Below are positions 25,890-34,747 of a stretch of DNA of 64,000 nt, piece by piece (positions within the stretch are counted from its first letter, which is position 1; each line of letters starts with the position of its first letter). The notes below the pieces were generated by a model. That model made no database searches. It had not been told where the DNA came from and saw only the letters and a list, made by a program, of their open reading frames with translations. The position numbers were made by a program, and so were the translations under genes. Origin of the DNA: Pseudomonas versuta (lineage in GTDB: Bacteria; Pseudomonadota; Gammaproteobacteria; Pseudomonadales; Pseudomonadaceae); NCBI RefSeq assembly GCF_001294575.1, contig NZ_CP012676.1:2170001-2234000 (forward strand), read 5' to 3'.

Positions 25890-26887
25890 AAAAAGTATTA
25901 CATCTTATAAATGACGCTACTCCCTCTAGAGGAGGCGCGCAAAAAATACTCGCCATTTTAAGAGAAGATGAACTGAATCAAGGGAAAGAAACCTTTAGCT
26001 TCAGTAAATACAGAAATGACAAAATACAGAACCAAAAAAACTTTATAGGCGGTAGAGGCTGGATTATAAAAGTTTTACGCGCATCAATTAAAATCAGACC
26101 AGAATGGATCATTATCCACTCACGGTTTTATTTGCCTTTAGTGCCTTTTTTTACACTATTTGGCATCAAAAGCTGCTTTTACGCACATGCTAACTACAAA
26201 TCAGCCCCTTACTTGTTTAAACTTTTCAAAACTACTTCTTATATTGCAGTCTCGGAAACCGTACAAGAGAACCTGATAGGTGCAGGTGTACCTATAAAAA
26301 AAGTAAATCTAATTAAAAACCCTATAACTCCAAGCGCTATCGCATTCCCCAAGTACCCATCGACAAGCATTAACCTAAGCTATGTTGGAGGCCTTCATGC
26401 CTGGAAAGGAGTCCTCAATCTTATTGATTACATCTCTATTTCCGACCTTGACATCCGGCTAATCATCATTGGTGACGGGCCTTTAAAGCACCAAATAATA
26501 GATCGAATAAAGCTACTCCCTAGCAATATTAAAATCGAACTACTTGGCGAAGTTAACAACCCATTTTCAAGAATCGAACATTGCCATATCAATGTAATGC
26601 CTTCTATAGAAGAAGGCTTTGGACTCGTAGCTATAGAGTCAATGTATCACGGAAGAGTACTTATTCACTCGGATGCACCTGCACTAACCGAAATATGCAG
26701 AAACGACCGTTTGTCATTTTCTTTTAGTCACTCATCCCCCTCTTCCTTTTCAATAGCGCTATGTAACGCCATAAAAATTATACAAACCGAAATTTCGCCA
26801 TATACTTTAGAAAAAAGAAGCGAACTAATTCTTGAAAACTATGGTGAAAATAAATTCTTAGACGATTACCGCACCGCCTTAAAGTAA
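25886..26887 (+). CDS. Glycosyltransferase family 4
   Basis: GT-B fold retaining glycosyltransferase, 333 aa. N-terminal donor-side loop LINDATPSRGGAQKILA; C-terminal nucleotide-sugar domain with SYVGGLHAWKGVLNL, IIGDGPLK and the EEGFGLVAIESMYHGR E-x7-E motif. Starts in an ATGA overlap with the acetyltransferase gene. One of only two dedicated transferases in the locus besides the initiating enzyme, so it should add the second sugar. Very AT-rich, consistent with recent acquisition of the wzx-GT4 block. Confidence 0.88.
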   Translation: MKKVLHLINDATPSRGGAQKILAILREDELNQGKETFSFSKYRNDKIQNQKNFIGGRGWIIKVLRASIKIRPEWIIIHSRFYLPLVPFFTLFGIKSCFYAHANYKSAPYLFKLFKTTSYIAVSETVQENLIGAGVPIKKVNLIKNPITPSAIAFPKYPSTSINLSYVGGLHAWKGVLNLIDYISISDLDIRLIIIGDGPLKHQIIDRIKLLPSNIKIELLGEVNNPFSRIEHCHINVMPSIEEGFGLVAIESMYHGRVLIHSDAPALTEICRNDRLSFSFSHSSPSSFSIALCNAIKIIQTEISPYTLEKRSELILENYGENKFLDDYRTALK

Positions 26888-26988
26888 GCAACTTGGTTTT
26901 TTATTCAGCTTCTTAATGTTGTAAAAACAGGTAGCACCTTTGCTATACCAAGTTACACCTCACCAACTCAGGATCACTGCGTTTCGAT

Positions 26989-27735
26989 ATGAAGAGAATA
27001 ACTGTACTAGGCTGCCCGATGGACGTCGCTTCCATGGGCGATACGGTCGAAACTATTCGAAGTTCGATCGCAAAGGGTCACTTCACCCAGCACGTGGTTG
27101 TGAATGTCGCCAAACTTGTAAATATGCGTGACGACCCTCAACTTAAAGAGTCTGTTCATTCATGTGACATCATTAATATTGATGGCATGGGCGTGGTATT
27201 AGGCGCTCGATTTCTCGGCCACTCCGTGCCAGAGCGGGTTGCAGGTGTCGACCTGTTTCATGAACTGCTGAAAATGAGTGAGGCCAACCAGTATTCAGTA
27301 TTTTTATTGGGCGCAAGAGACGAAGTAGTTTCAACCGCCACCAATAATGTATTGGCGCTCTACCCAAGACTAAAAGTAGCTGGTTATCATCACGGCTATT
27401 TCTGGGATGACGAGGCCGCACTGGTCGAGAAGGTTCGCGCTTCCGGTGCGCAGTTGTTGTTTGTTGCTATCACCTCACCGAAGAAGGAAAACTTCATTAA
27501 CCGCTGGCGTGACCAGTTGGGTGTCGACTTCGTGATGGGTGTAGGCGGAACCTTCGACGTGGTCGCAGGCAAAGTCAAGCGAGCTCCGAAGTGGATGCAA
27601 CAATACGGTTTGGAATGGCTGTACCGTGTCATTCAGGAACCTAGCCGGATGTGGAAACGCTACCTCAGTACCAACCTGAAGTTCGCAGCATTGCTGGCCA
27701 AAGAGAAAATTAAGCCCCTGGCTGACAGAAAATGA
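26989..27735 (+). CDS. WecG/TagA/CpsF-family glycosyltransferase
   Basis: GT26-family transferase, 248 aa. Family signatures: INIDGMGVVLGARFLG, FLLGARDEVV, SPKKENFINRW, and the C-terminal GVGGTFDVVAGKVKRAP followed by GLEWLYRVIQEPSRMWKRY. E. coli WecG transfers ManNAcA, and wecB/wecC in this locus make that donor, so ManNAcA transfer is the simplest prediction. Base composition returns to the chromosomal level here, unlike the four genes before it. Confidence 0.9.
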   Translation: MKRITVLGCPMDVASMGDTVETIRSSIAKGHFTQHVVVNVAKLVNMRDDPQLKESVHSCDIINIDGMGVVLGARFLGHSVPERVAGVDLFHELLKMSEANQYSVFLLGARDEVVSTATNNVLALYPRLKVAGYHHGYFWDDEAALVEKVRASGAQLLFVAITSPKKENFINRWRDQLGVDFVMGVGGTFDVVAGKVKRAPKWMQQYGLEWLYRVIQEPSRMWKRYLSTNLKFAALLAKEKIKPLADRK

Positions 27736-28065
27736 ATGTTACTGTCACAATAAGAACTTATCTTCGTAGTGGAAAGATAACAAGCAACTCGCACGGCTGA
27801 TACTAGTGCAGCCCTAGATTTTTCAGCATTAAAAAGGCTACGCAGCCCTGGATGTCTGCACTCGCAGCGAGTAGGCTGGAATTGCTAGCGATGTTATAAA
27901 ACGTCAGTAACCATTCTCGCCCTGCACAGGTATTCTTGAAGCGTTATTGCGAATTATAATGCCTGTACAGACTTCGCTTGATTGGTACCCATGGCGTTCG
28001 TAGTAGTGTGTTTACCGACTCAAGTCTCAATGACAATACAGACGATTTATCAAAAGGATTTATCT
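27736..28065. other. Intergenic leader of the yjbE-wza-yjbFGH unit
   Basis: 330 bp with a 7-bp-arm inverted repeat (TTATCTT / AAGATAA, 27758-27780), the EPS-locus motif at 27892, and a perfect TATAAT at 27955-27960 lacking a good -35. A separate, regulated promoter for the export genes is therefore likely. Confidence 0.6.
27892..27907 (+). promoter_or_regulatory. EPS-locus motif, copy 3 (TGTTATAAAACGTCAG)
   Basis: Same strand and pattern as the other four copies. It lies 63 bp upstream of the TATAAT at 27955, a typical distance for an activator site. Confidence 0.55.
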
Positions 28066-28380
28066 ATGAACAAATTTCTCGTTTCCGCATTTGCTCTGAC
28101 CCTAAGCGCATCGGCTTTCGCTGTTGAACCTGTTCCAGTTGCTGTAGCCCCAGCTGCAGATGCGTCTGTCGATGCTGATGTTGCTGCCGCTGAATCCTTG
28201 GAAACTACAACCGGCGTTTTGGGCGGAGTTAGCACCGCAACAGCCGTTGGCGCAGGCGTTGCAGTAGCTGCTGGTGCTGCCGCAATTGCTGCAGGCGGTG
28301 GTGGCGGTGGCGGCAGCAATGGCGGTACTACAGGTACTACAGGTACCACCGGCACTACAGGCACCACCGGCACAAGGTAA
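28066..28380 (+). CDS. yjbE: YjbE/GfcA-like small secreted exopolysaccharide protein
   Basis: 104-aa exported protein. Signal peptide at residues 1-20 (MNKFLVSAFALTLSASAFA). The mature part is Ala/Val-rich with a hydrophobic stretch, a run of seven glycines and a C-terminal Gly-Thr-Thr repeat built from a 9-bp DNA repeat. E. coli YjbE has the same plan (Thr-rich tail, signal peptide). AAAGGA lies 8 bp ahead of the ATG at 28066; the frame upstream is open but lacks signals. First gene of a yjbEFGH-type set into which a Wza gene is inserted. Confidence 0.8.
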   Translation: MNKFLVSAFALTLSASAFAVEPVPVAVAPAADASVDADVAAAESLETTTGVLGGVSTATAVGAGVAVAAGAAAIAAGGGGGGGSNGGTTGTTGTTGTTGTTGTR

Positions 28381-28464
28381 ACACCTGGTCAGGATGACGG
28401 GAAATAACTACCTGGATTTTTCCAGGTATTTGATTTTGATGTGTTTCTTTTACAAGTGTCCTCA

Positions 28465-29580
28465 ATGATGATTCGTAGTTTGTCGCTCGCGGTACTTGCA
28501 GGGCTCGCCCTGCAAGGTTGTATGTTTGCGCCCGGTCAATACCTGGACACCAGTGAAATCGGTACTGAAGGCTCTCCAGAAAGCAGTCGGGTCGAGTTGA
28601 TTCCCATCACTCCCAAGCTGATCGCGCAAAACGCGGCGACACACGTCTCAAGCTCGGTGCCAGCAGAATTGCTGGCATTCAAGCCGCAGGCTTACAGGAT
28701 CGGGGCCAATGACGTGTTGTACATCACGGTTTGGGACCATCCTGAGTTGACAGCACCTTCAGGGCCGCAACAACAGATTGACGCGAACGGTCGCTTGGTG
28801 CGCCCGGATGGCACAATCTTTTATCCCTACATTGGCAAGCTCGACGCGGCGGGTAAAACCATCGAAGAACTGCGTTCGACCATTGCTCAACGCTTGGCGC
28901 AATACGTTGATAGCCCACAAGTAGACTTGAGCGTATTACGCTTTGCTAGTCAAAAAGCGATTCTAGCGGGCGCTGTGGTCAAGGCCGGGCCAGTACCTAT
29001 TACAACCTCCCCACTTAGCGTTGTCGAGGCAATAGGGGCCGCAGAAATTGACCCTCTCAATGCCGATTTATCCGGACTGGTTCTTACCCGGGATGGCAGA
29101 GAATATGTACTGGATCTGGATACTCTCAATAGCCAAGGGTCGCAGTTGCAGAACGTATTTCTGAAAGATGGCGACCAGTTATACCTGCCCTACAACGATC
29201 GTAAAAAGATTTATGTGATGGGTGAGGTACTGGTGCCGCAGGCGATCAGATTCAGAACAAAACACATGAACCTTGCGGACGTAGTCGGCTCGGTTGGCGG
29301 GCTCAATCAAACCACTTCCAATGGTAATGCGCTGTATGTCATTCGTGGTGCAGACAACATTGAGACCGAGCCGGCCAAGGTGTTTCAGCTGGACGCGCAG
29401 TCACCTACCGCTTTTGCGATTGCCAACCGCTTTGAACTCAAGCCCCAGGACATCGTTTACGTTGGCCCGGCTCAGGTAACGCGCTGGAACCGTTTGATCA
29501 GCCAACTGCTACCATCGGCGACCATTCTCGGTACCGGCGCTGCCGCAGGTAACAACCTCAGTGAAGCCAACAGCCGATAA
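28465..29580 (+). CDS. wza: Outer-membrane polysaccharide export lipoprotein (Wza family)
   Basis: 371-aa secretin-like exporter. Lipobox ALQGC near residue 19 of MMIRSLSLAVLAGLALQGC. Poly_export domain begins with YRIGANDVLYITVWDHPEL (about residue 80), followed by SLBB domains (KAILAGAVVKAGPVPI; KKIYVMGEVLVPQAIRF). The C-terminal amphipathic region is short. Start is uncertain: ATGs at 28465 and 28468 and a GTG at 28441 are in frame and none has a clear ribosome site. It forms the export channel with Wzc and lies inside the yjb operon, the order seen in E. coli group-4 capsule loci (gfcA...etp/etk) in rearranged form. Confidence 0.92.
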   Translation: MMIRSLSLAVLAGLALQGCMFAPGQYLDTSEIGTEGSPESSRVELIPITPKLIAQNAATHVSSSVPAELLAFKPQAYRIGANDVLYITVWDHPELTAPSGPQQQIDANGRLVRPDGTIFYPYIGKLDAAGKTIEELRSTIAQRLAQYVDSPQVDLSVLRFASQKAILAGAVVKAGPVPITTSPLSVVEAIGAAEIDPLNADLSGLVLTRDGREYVLDLDTLNSQGSQLQNVFLKDGDQLYLPYNDRKKIYVMGEVLVPQAIRFRTKHMNLADVVGSVGGLNQTTSNGNALYVIRGADNIETEPAKVFQLDAQSPTAFAIANRFELKPQDIVYVGPAQVTRWNRLISQLLPSATILGTGAAAGNNLSEANSR

Positions 29581-29593
29581 GGTTTGAGCCGTT

Positions 29594-30253
29594 TTGAAAA
29601 CTCTTCGTAACCGCTCATGCCTGGTGGCGTGCTTGTTGCTGTGTGGCTGCAGCCCGCTGATGAAAGGCTCTCTGGACACCTTCAAAGCTACTGTCCACAA
29701 CGTTGAGCCGCTGCAAGTTACAGCGGCCGACGTCGCAAAGGTGCCGTTTGCGCAAATCAAGGTCACCACCCCTTCTAGCGAAGGTGTAATGGCCAAACTT
29801 CGTCAGCTGGGCGATCTGCAGTTCTGGGTCGCCTCTGGCAAGCAAGTGTTACTGATGCGCGACGGTCTGGTAGTGCGCTCCATAGGACTGCAACCAAGTT
29901 TGGATGGCACCCGTTTCGACGGAGAGTCGCCGTTCAAGCGAGGCTTACAGCATGTGGTTGACGGTGAAACCAGTACCCGCTGGATTGATATCTATGAAGG
30001 CGAGCAAGTCGGCCTGATGGTCAACAGCCGCTTTATCCGCAAAGGTCTGGAAACCGTGACCATCGTCGATCAGCGCTACGTGGCACAGCGGATTGACGAG
30101 GAGTTCGAGATCCCTGCCTTGGGGTTTAAGGCAACCAACCGTTATTGGGTCCGGCCAGACGATGGCCTGGTGCTGCAGAGCAGACAGTATCTGACGCCGG
30201 AGCTTGAGTTGAAAATTGTGCACCTGCGTCCTGACTGGGAGAGCTCCCGGTGA
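29594..30253 (+). CDS. yjbF: YjbF/GfcB-like lipoprotein
   Basis: 219-aa lipoprotein (lipobox LLLCGC at residues 14-19). The remainder is a predicted beta-rich domain (FWVASGKQVLLMRDGLVVRS, YWVRPDDGLVLQSRQYLTPE) matching the YjbF/GfcB family required for group-4 capsule and yjb EPS production. Start is TTG (29594) with AAGG about 12 bases upstream; no ATG fits the signal peptide. Overlaps yjbG by 4 bp. Confidence 0.85.
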   Translation: MKTLRNRSCLVACLLLCGCSPLMKGSLDTFKATVHNVEPLQVTAADVAKVPFAQIKVTTPSSEGVMAKLRQLGDLQFWVASGKQVLLMRDGLVVRSIGLQPSLDGTRFDGESPFKRGLQHVVDGETSTRWIDIYEGEQVGLMVNSRFIRKGLETVTIVDQRYVAQRIDEEFEIPALGFKATNRYWVRPDDGLVLQSRQYLTPELELKIVHLRPDWESSR

Positions 30254-31017
30254 AGCATTTGAAAAAACTGACCCTATTCCTGTTGCTCAGCCATGGCGCA
30301 CTTAGCCACGCCGATGTGACAGTAAGCGGTGATGCAGCGAAGCCGGGGACCTTCCCTTTTACTCCGGGCTCGCGCTTGCTGGATGTGGTCAAGCAAGCCA
30401 GGCCTAATCCTGAAAGCTACTGGTTCGCCGCTGCCTGGTTGCACCAGCCATTGCTGGAGCAACAGACACGGTTGAAAGCCGGAGTGCTTTTCGACCTGAA
30501 AATGCTGCAACGTGGCGCGCTGTTAAACAACAACAGCACCCTTGCAGCCCTGGCTGCACGTCTGTTTGAAGATGTGAGCCAAATGCCCGTTACTGGTCGC
30601 AAGGTCGCTGTACTTGACCCGGTTGCGCTGGAAGTTGGTTTTGCCCGCAACTATGCGCTCAGTGATGGTGATCAGCTTGTTTACCCGGCTCGCACCAATA
30701 CCGTCAAAGTAGTCGGAGCTGTGGAGAAACCTTGCACCCTGCCCTATCAGGTGCAGCAAGAAGCACGTGATTACCTGGACAACTGCCCGGCATTACCAGA
30801 GGCAGAAGCTGACTATCTGTGGCTGATCCATCCGGACGGCAAATACCGTCGTGTCGCTATCGCCGCTTGGAATCGCGAGGACGGGGTGCATGCCACCGCC
30901 GGCAGCACGATTCTTGTGCCTGTGCGCAACGACATTCCCGATTTGCCCACGCCTGATTTGAATGAGCAATTGGCCCAGTTTCTCGCCACTCAACCGTTGG
31001 CCGAGGTTGCACCTTGA
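30250..31017 (+). CDS. yjbG: YjbG/GfcC-like periplasmic capsule protein
   Basis: 255-aa exported protein with signal peptide (residues 1-21, ending LSHA). Two beta-grasp, SLBB-like domains are suggested by VTVSGDAAKPGTFPFTPGSR and TVKVVGAVEKPCTLPYQV; LPYQVQQEARDYLDNCP is typical of GfcC. Starts with GTG in a GTGA overlap with yjbF. Family function: accessory protein of polysaccharide export, thought to work with Wza; exact activity unknown. Confidence 0.85.
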   Translation: MKHLKKLTLFLLLSHGALSHADVTVSGDAAKPGTFPFTPGSRLLDVVKQARPNPESYWFAAAWLHQPLLEQQTRLKAGVLFDLKMLQRGALLNNNSTLAALAARLFEDVSQMPVTGRKVAVLDPVALEVGFARNYALSDGDQLVYPARTNTVKVVGAVEKPCTLPYQVQQEARDYLDNCPALPEAEADYLWLIHPDGKYRRVAIAAWNREDGVHATAGSTILVPVRNDIPDLPTPDLNEQLAQFLATQPLAEVAP

Positions 31018-33095
31018 AGTTACGTTTTGCTGTTGTTGTATTACTGCCTTACAGCCTGGCCCATGCAGAGCCACGCTATACCCAAAATGATTTCGGTGGT
31101 GTGGGCCTGTTGCAAACCCCTACGGCACGCATGGCTCCTGCTGGTGAGTTGAGTTTGAACGCCAACCGTACAGATCCTTACTCGCGTTATAGCTTATCTT
31201 TACAACCGCTGGACTGGCTGGAAGGTACATTCCGCTATACCGCGTTTAGCAACCGCAAGTACGGCGTTGAGGCGCTTAGCGGAAGTCAAAGCTATAAGGA
31301 TAAAGCAGTTGATGCTAAAGCACGTTTATGGCAAGAGACTCATTGGTTACCAGAAATTGCATTAGGCTTTCGAGATATCGGTGGTACAGGGCTTTTTTCC
31401 AGTGAGTACTTTGTAGCAAACAAGCGCTTTAACAACCTGGACTTTAGTCTAGGTATTGCTTGGGGTTATATCGGTAACCGTGGGGATTTTGATAACCCAC
31501 TAGGCTACATAGATGGTCGCTTTGAAACAAGACCAACTAGTTCTACCGCTGGCAATGTAAATACAAGCTCGTACTTTAGAGGGTCCCCATCTTTGTTTGG
31601 CGGTGTCACGTACCAAACTCCTTGGACTCCATTAAGTATGAAGTTCGAGTTCGATGGCAATGACTACAAACATGAACCATTAAATAGCAGCTTGAAACAG
31701 GACTCCCCCATAAATATTGGCGCAGTCTATAAACTTAATGAAAACATTGACCTTACTGCTGGATGGGAACGCGGCAATACCGCGCTATTCGGCATCACGC
31801 TGCATACCAACTTTGTTAGTCGCAAGGCACCAGCCAAAACCTACGATCCACCTGCCGAGCCGCTACCTTCTAAAGCACCGACCACGCCATTGAATCAGGT
31901 TGACTGGGCAGAGGTTTCGAAAAAGCTGGAAAACAACGCTGGCTATAAAGTGGAACGAATTGCTCAGCGTGATTCAGAACTGATGGTGTACGGCGAGCAA
32001 TCGAAGTACTTCTATCCGGCCAAGGCCGTGGGAAGAGCCAGCAGGATTTTGGACAATACTGCGAATGACGATATTCAGTGGTTCACGATGGTTGGGAAGC
32101 GTTATGGCATGCCAGTTGAAGAAACCAGCGTGCCGCGCAAAACGTTCCGCGACGTAGTCAACAACGAACAGGATCTGGTTGCCCTGCACCGCACTGCCGA
32201 GATTAACCGGGCCGATCCGCATGTGGAGAACACACTGTACAGCCAGAAAGCTGATCCTTTTACCTATGGTTTCGGTTTGGGATATCAACAGAACCTCGGC
32301 GGCCCCGACGGATTTCTTCTGTACCAGATCAATGCCTATGCAGAAGGCCAATACCGATTTACTCCTGGTACCTGGGCAAGTGGTGGCATCAGCGCCAACC
32401 TGCTGAACAATTATGACAAATTTAAATACGACGCCCCAAGCAACCTGCCGCGAGTGCGTACGGATATACGTCAATACGTCACCACTTCCGAAGTGACTAT
32501 GCCAGCACTGCAATTGAACCACGCTCAAAAACTGGGCCAGGATTTATATGGCATGGTCTACGGCGGTTATCTCGAACCCATGTACGCAGGTGTCGGCGGC
32601 GAGTTGCTATACCGTCCGATGGGCGAGCGCTGGTCGATTGGAGCCGATTTGAATTATGTGAGCCAGCGTGAGTTTGATCAGGGTTTTGGACTGCGGGACT
32701 ACAGAACGCTGACCGGTCACGTAACTACCTACACCAAACTGCCATTCGACCTTGATGCAGCAGTAAGTGTCGGTCGTTATCTGGCACGCGACTGGGGCAC
32801 CACAATCGATATCTCACGCGAATTCGGCAATGGCGTGAAATTCGGTGGCTGGGTGACACGAACTACTGCTTCTGCAGAAGAATATGGTGAAGGTAGCTTC
32901 GACAAAGGGATTTATATCTCTATTCCATTCGACGAAATGATGAGCGTATCCACCATGAGCCGCGCCAACATAGCGTGGGCGCCACTTACTCGAGACGGTG
33001 GCGCGATGCTTCATCGCCAATACTCGTTGCACACGATGACTGATGGCAGAAACCGGGATGCATTCTATGAAAACATCGAAAAAATCACAGAGTGA
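31014..33095 (+). CDS. yjbH: YjbH/GfcD-like outer-membrane beta-barrel protein
   Basis: 693-aa exported protein predicted to form an outer-membrane barrel. Signal peptide ends at SLAHA (about residue 18). N-terminal YjbH motif NDFGGVGLLQTPTARMAPAG; C-terminal half has alternating beta strands (GYLEPMYAGVGGELLYRPMG, RYLARDWGTTIDISREFGNG). Starts with TTG overlapping yjbG. Family members accompany Wza in group-4 capsule and yjb EPS secretion and may be an outer channel or surface anchor. Last gene of the yjb unit; no clear terminator follows. Confidence 0.87.
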   Translation: MKLRFAVVVLLPYSLAHAEPRYTQNDFGGVGLLQTPTARMAPAGELSLNANRTDPYSRYSLSLQPLDWLEGTFRYTAFSNRKYGVEALSGSQSYKDKAVDAKARLWQETHWLPEIALGFRDIGGTGLFSSEYFVANKRFNNLDFSLGIAWGYIGNRGDFDNPLGYIDGRFETRPTSSTAGNVNTSSYFRGSPSLFGGVTYQTPWTPLSMKFEFDGNDYKHEPLNSSLKQDSPINIGAVYKLNENIDLTAGWERGNTALFGITLHTNFVSRKAPAKTYDPPAEPLPSKAPTTPLNQVDWAEVSKKLENNAGYKVERIAQRDSELMVYGEQSKYFYPAKAVGRASRILDNTANDDIQWFTMVGKRYGMPVEETSVPRKTFRDVVNNEQDLVALHRTAEINRADPHVENTLYSQKADPFTYGFGLGYQQNLGGPDGFLLYQINAYAEGQYRFTPGTWASGGISANLLNNYDKFKYDAPSNLPRVRTDIRQYVTTSEVTMPALQLNHAQKLGQDLYGMVYGGYLEPMYAGVGGELLYRPMGERWSIGADLNYVSQREFDQGFGLRDYRTLTGHVTTYTKLPFDLDAAVSVGRYLARDWGTTIDISREFGNGVKFGGWVTRTTASAEEYGEGSFDKGIYISIPFDEMMSVSTMSRANIAWAPLTRDGGAMLHRQYSLHTMTDGRNRDAFYENIEKITE

Positions 33096-33611
33096 ATGAA
33101 CATCACCAATAGTTGATGATTTGGCAAGGTACTTGAATTTTACCGTATCCGTGCTGGTCTGCAGCAGCAGCCAGCACTCGCAACCTATTACGGAAGTTTT
33201 TGCTCTGGAAGACCAAGTGCTTCATCCCCTGCAAGCTTGCCTGCCCTGTCAACGAGTAGTCACGCTTCCTCTGCAGATCAAGCCCCACTGGACAGAACTG
33301 ACTACAAGCATCAACGGATGTTCAGAAATATGCCTAAGCGTCTTTTCTAATGCAGAGATGCTCTCTTTGCAAGGTAACGACCAATTCCTGAGGCGTTGTG
33401 AGCATACTGCGTATGACCTGGGCCTTACGTAGATAACCACTCGAAATGCGTTAAAAACGTCTAACCGAATACGGTACAAGCTAGAATCATGCCTTCCACG
33501 CAATTCAAAATCCTCGGCCGTGTACGTCATCTGGCAGTGTGCAGTGAACACCTCTCTAGGTTATGACCTGTGGACAGACTTTCATCGAGCTATGAAATGC
33601 ACACCCCCTAA
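33096..33611. other. Gene-free stretch after yjbH
   Basis: About 520 bp. Several frames of about 100 codons exist on both strands (for example minus 33249-33551) but none has a ribosome site, known domain or consistent codon use. No hairpin terminator was found. Confidence 0.5.
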
Positions 33612-33627
33612 TGTTATAAATTGTCGG
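33612..33627 (+). promoter_or_regulatory. EPS-locus motif, copy 4 (TGTTATAAATTGTCGG)
   Basis: Differs from copy 5 at one of 16 positions. It lies 60 bp before the orphan regulator gene at 33687, which suggests autoregulation. Its first ten bases also resemble an extended -10 box (TGnTATAAT), so it might be a promoter element itself. Confidence 0.55.
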
Positions 33628-33686
33628 TTTTCACATGGGCGGGTATGGCAAAATCAGGCCGCCTCTAGGTATTTGGGTTAGGTGAT

Positions 33687-34391
33687 ATGCTTTCCGCAGG
33701 ATACAAGGTCGATTTAAATACAGCTTCCGTATTGAGTTGTATACAAACTGAAGCGCTTAATGACGATATTAAAAAGCTTATCTCTTCAGACGCTAAGCAT
33801 ATAGACGCCTACGATTACGTAAAAGCCAAGGAGCATAATTTTTACGGCACAAGTGCATTTTTTATAGAGGTAGGATTATCGGAAAACGTCATTGACAGTT
33901 TTGAATTAGTTAAAAAATTCCGCCAGGTCAATCAAACAGCTTGTATCTTCATATTGGCAACCTATACCAAATCTTTTTCAAGTATAAATTATTACCTTGC
34001 CGGGGCGGACCACTGTATAAAATTGCCAACAGATCCTGATGAAAAGTCAAAGCTCTTAATGCGTACAATCAACGAGTCACACTGGAAGAAAAAAACTCAG
34101 TTATTCCTTGACCGTACACGACTTTTATTAAGCACCAACACCAGCAAACTTGAAATTTCGTACACCGAAATGATCATCATTGATGCACTGCTGCGAGCAC
34201 CAAATCATGCGATGAGTCAGGATGACATTGCAAAAACACTTGACCCAAATATCGTCTTTTATGATCCAAGGGCCTTGGAAAAAACCATCAGCCGCTTAAG
34301 AACCAAAATAAAAAAAGCTTACCATCTAGAACTTATATTCAGTATTCGAGCATTTGGTTATCGACTGCGTAGGGAGACGGTTTCGGGATAA
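33687..34391 (+). CDS. OmpR-type regulator with degenerate, phospho-mimetic receiver
   Basis: 234-aa protein with a divergent receiver-like domain (residues about 5-125) and a winged-helix output domain (about 150-230, ending RALEKTISRLRTKIKKAYH and FSIRAFGYRLRRE). At the phospho-Asp position the strand reads AFFIEVGLSEN, with Glu61 in place of Asp; the acidic pair of the first strand is absent, while Thr92 and Lys112 (IKLP) equivalents remain. It therefore probably acts without a histidine kinase, and none is nearby. AT-rich. Position between export genes and the initiating transferase, with the 16-bp motif upstream, makes it a likely local regulator of the polysaccharide locus. Confidence 0.8.
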   Translation: MLSAGYKVDLNTASVLSCIQTEALNDDIKKLISSDAKHIDAYDYVKAKEHNFYGTSAFFIEVGLSENVIDSFELVKKFRQVNQTACIFILATYTKSFSSINYYLAGADHCIKLPTDPDEKSKLLMRTINESHWKKKTQLFLDRTRLLLSTNTSKLEISYTEMIIIDALLRAPNHAMSQDDIAKTLDPNIVFYDPRALEKTISRLRTKIKKAYHLELIFSIRAFGYRLRRETVSG

Positions 34392-34516
34392 TATATATTT
34401 TCAAATCTCATAGCAACGAACCGAAAAGGTTTACCAGAGATTCGTGGCTCTGTGATGGTGAAATATATGATGCCGGATTTACCGTATCAACAGTGACACA
34501 GGGATGTAGTTAAATT

Positions 34517-34747
34517 ATGAAACCTGAGTTTAAAATTGTTAATCACGCGCCCTATATAAATGGATATATTCCAGCACAGAGAAGTAGCATAGCAGACGGC
34601 ATTATTTTCGTAGGAACAGGTAGCGCGTCACACCGTAAAAGTTACCCAAGAAAACAGCCGTCTCTAAAAACTCATTTCCACTACCTCAAGGTTTTTGCGA
34701 CTCCAGCCTTGAGCATAACGTCGGCGCAGCGTTCCAATGCCACCTAA
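34517..34747 (+). CDS. Uncertain short open frame
   Basis: 76 codons starting with an ATG 9 bases after AGGGAT and ending 11 bp into the following regulator gene. No known domain, signal peptide or compositional support. It may be a leader peptide gene or the decayed receiver part of the next protein, but no receiver motifs can be recognised. Reported because it is the only candidate in the 345-bp gap between the two regulators. Confidence 0.25.
   Translation: MKPEFKIVNHAPYINGYIPAQRSSIADGIIFVGTGSASHRKSYPRKQPSLKTHFHYLKVFATPALSITSAQRSNAT

Noticed and set aside
26047..26054. Second GGCGGTAG (ops core) inside the GT4 gene; another at about 9399
   Set aside because: Located inside coding sequence or a REP-flanked spacer without the extended element; chance 8-mer matches.
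26917..26932. TGTTGTAAAAACAGGT before the WecG-type gene as sixth EPS motif
   Set aside because: Only the left half resembles the motif; the GTC part is missing.
28322..28377. Tandem GGTACTACA repeats considered as non-coding minisatellite
   Set aside because: They are in frame at the end of yjbE and give the Thr-rich tail known for YjbE.
33249..33551. 100-codon minus-strand frame after yjbH, considered as transposase remnant
   Set aside because: No recognisable transposase motif or terminal repeats.
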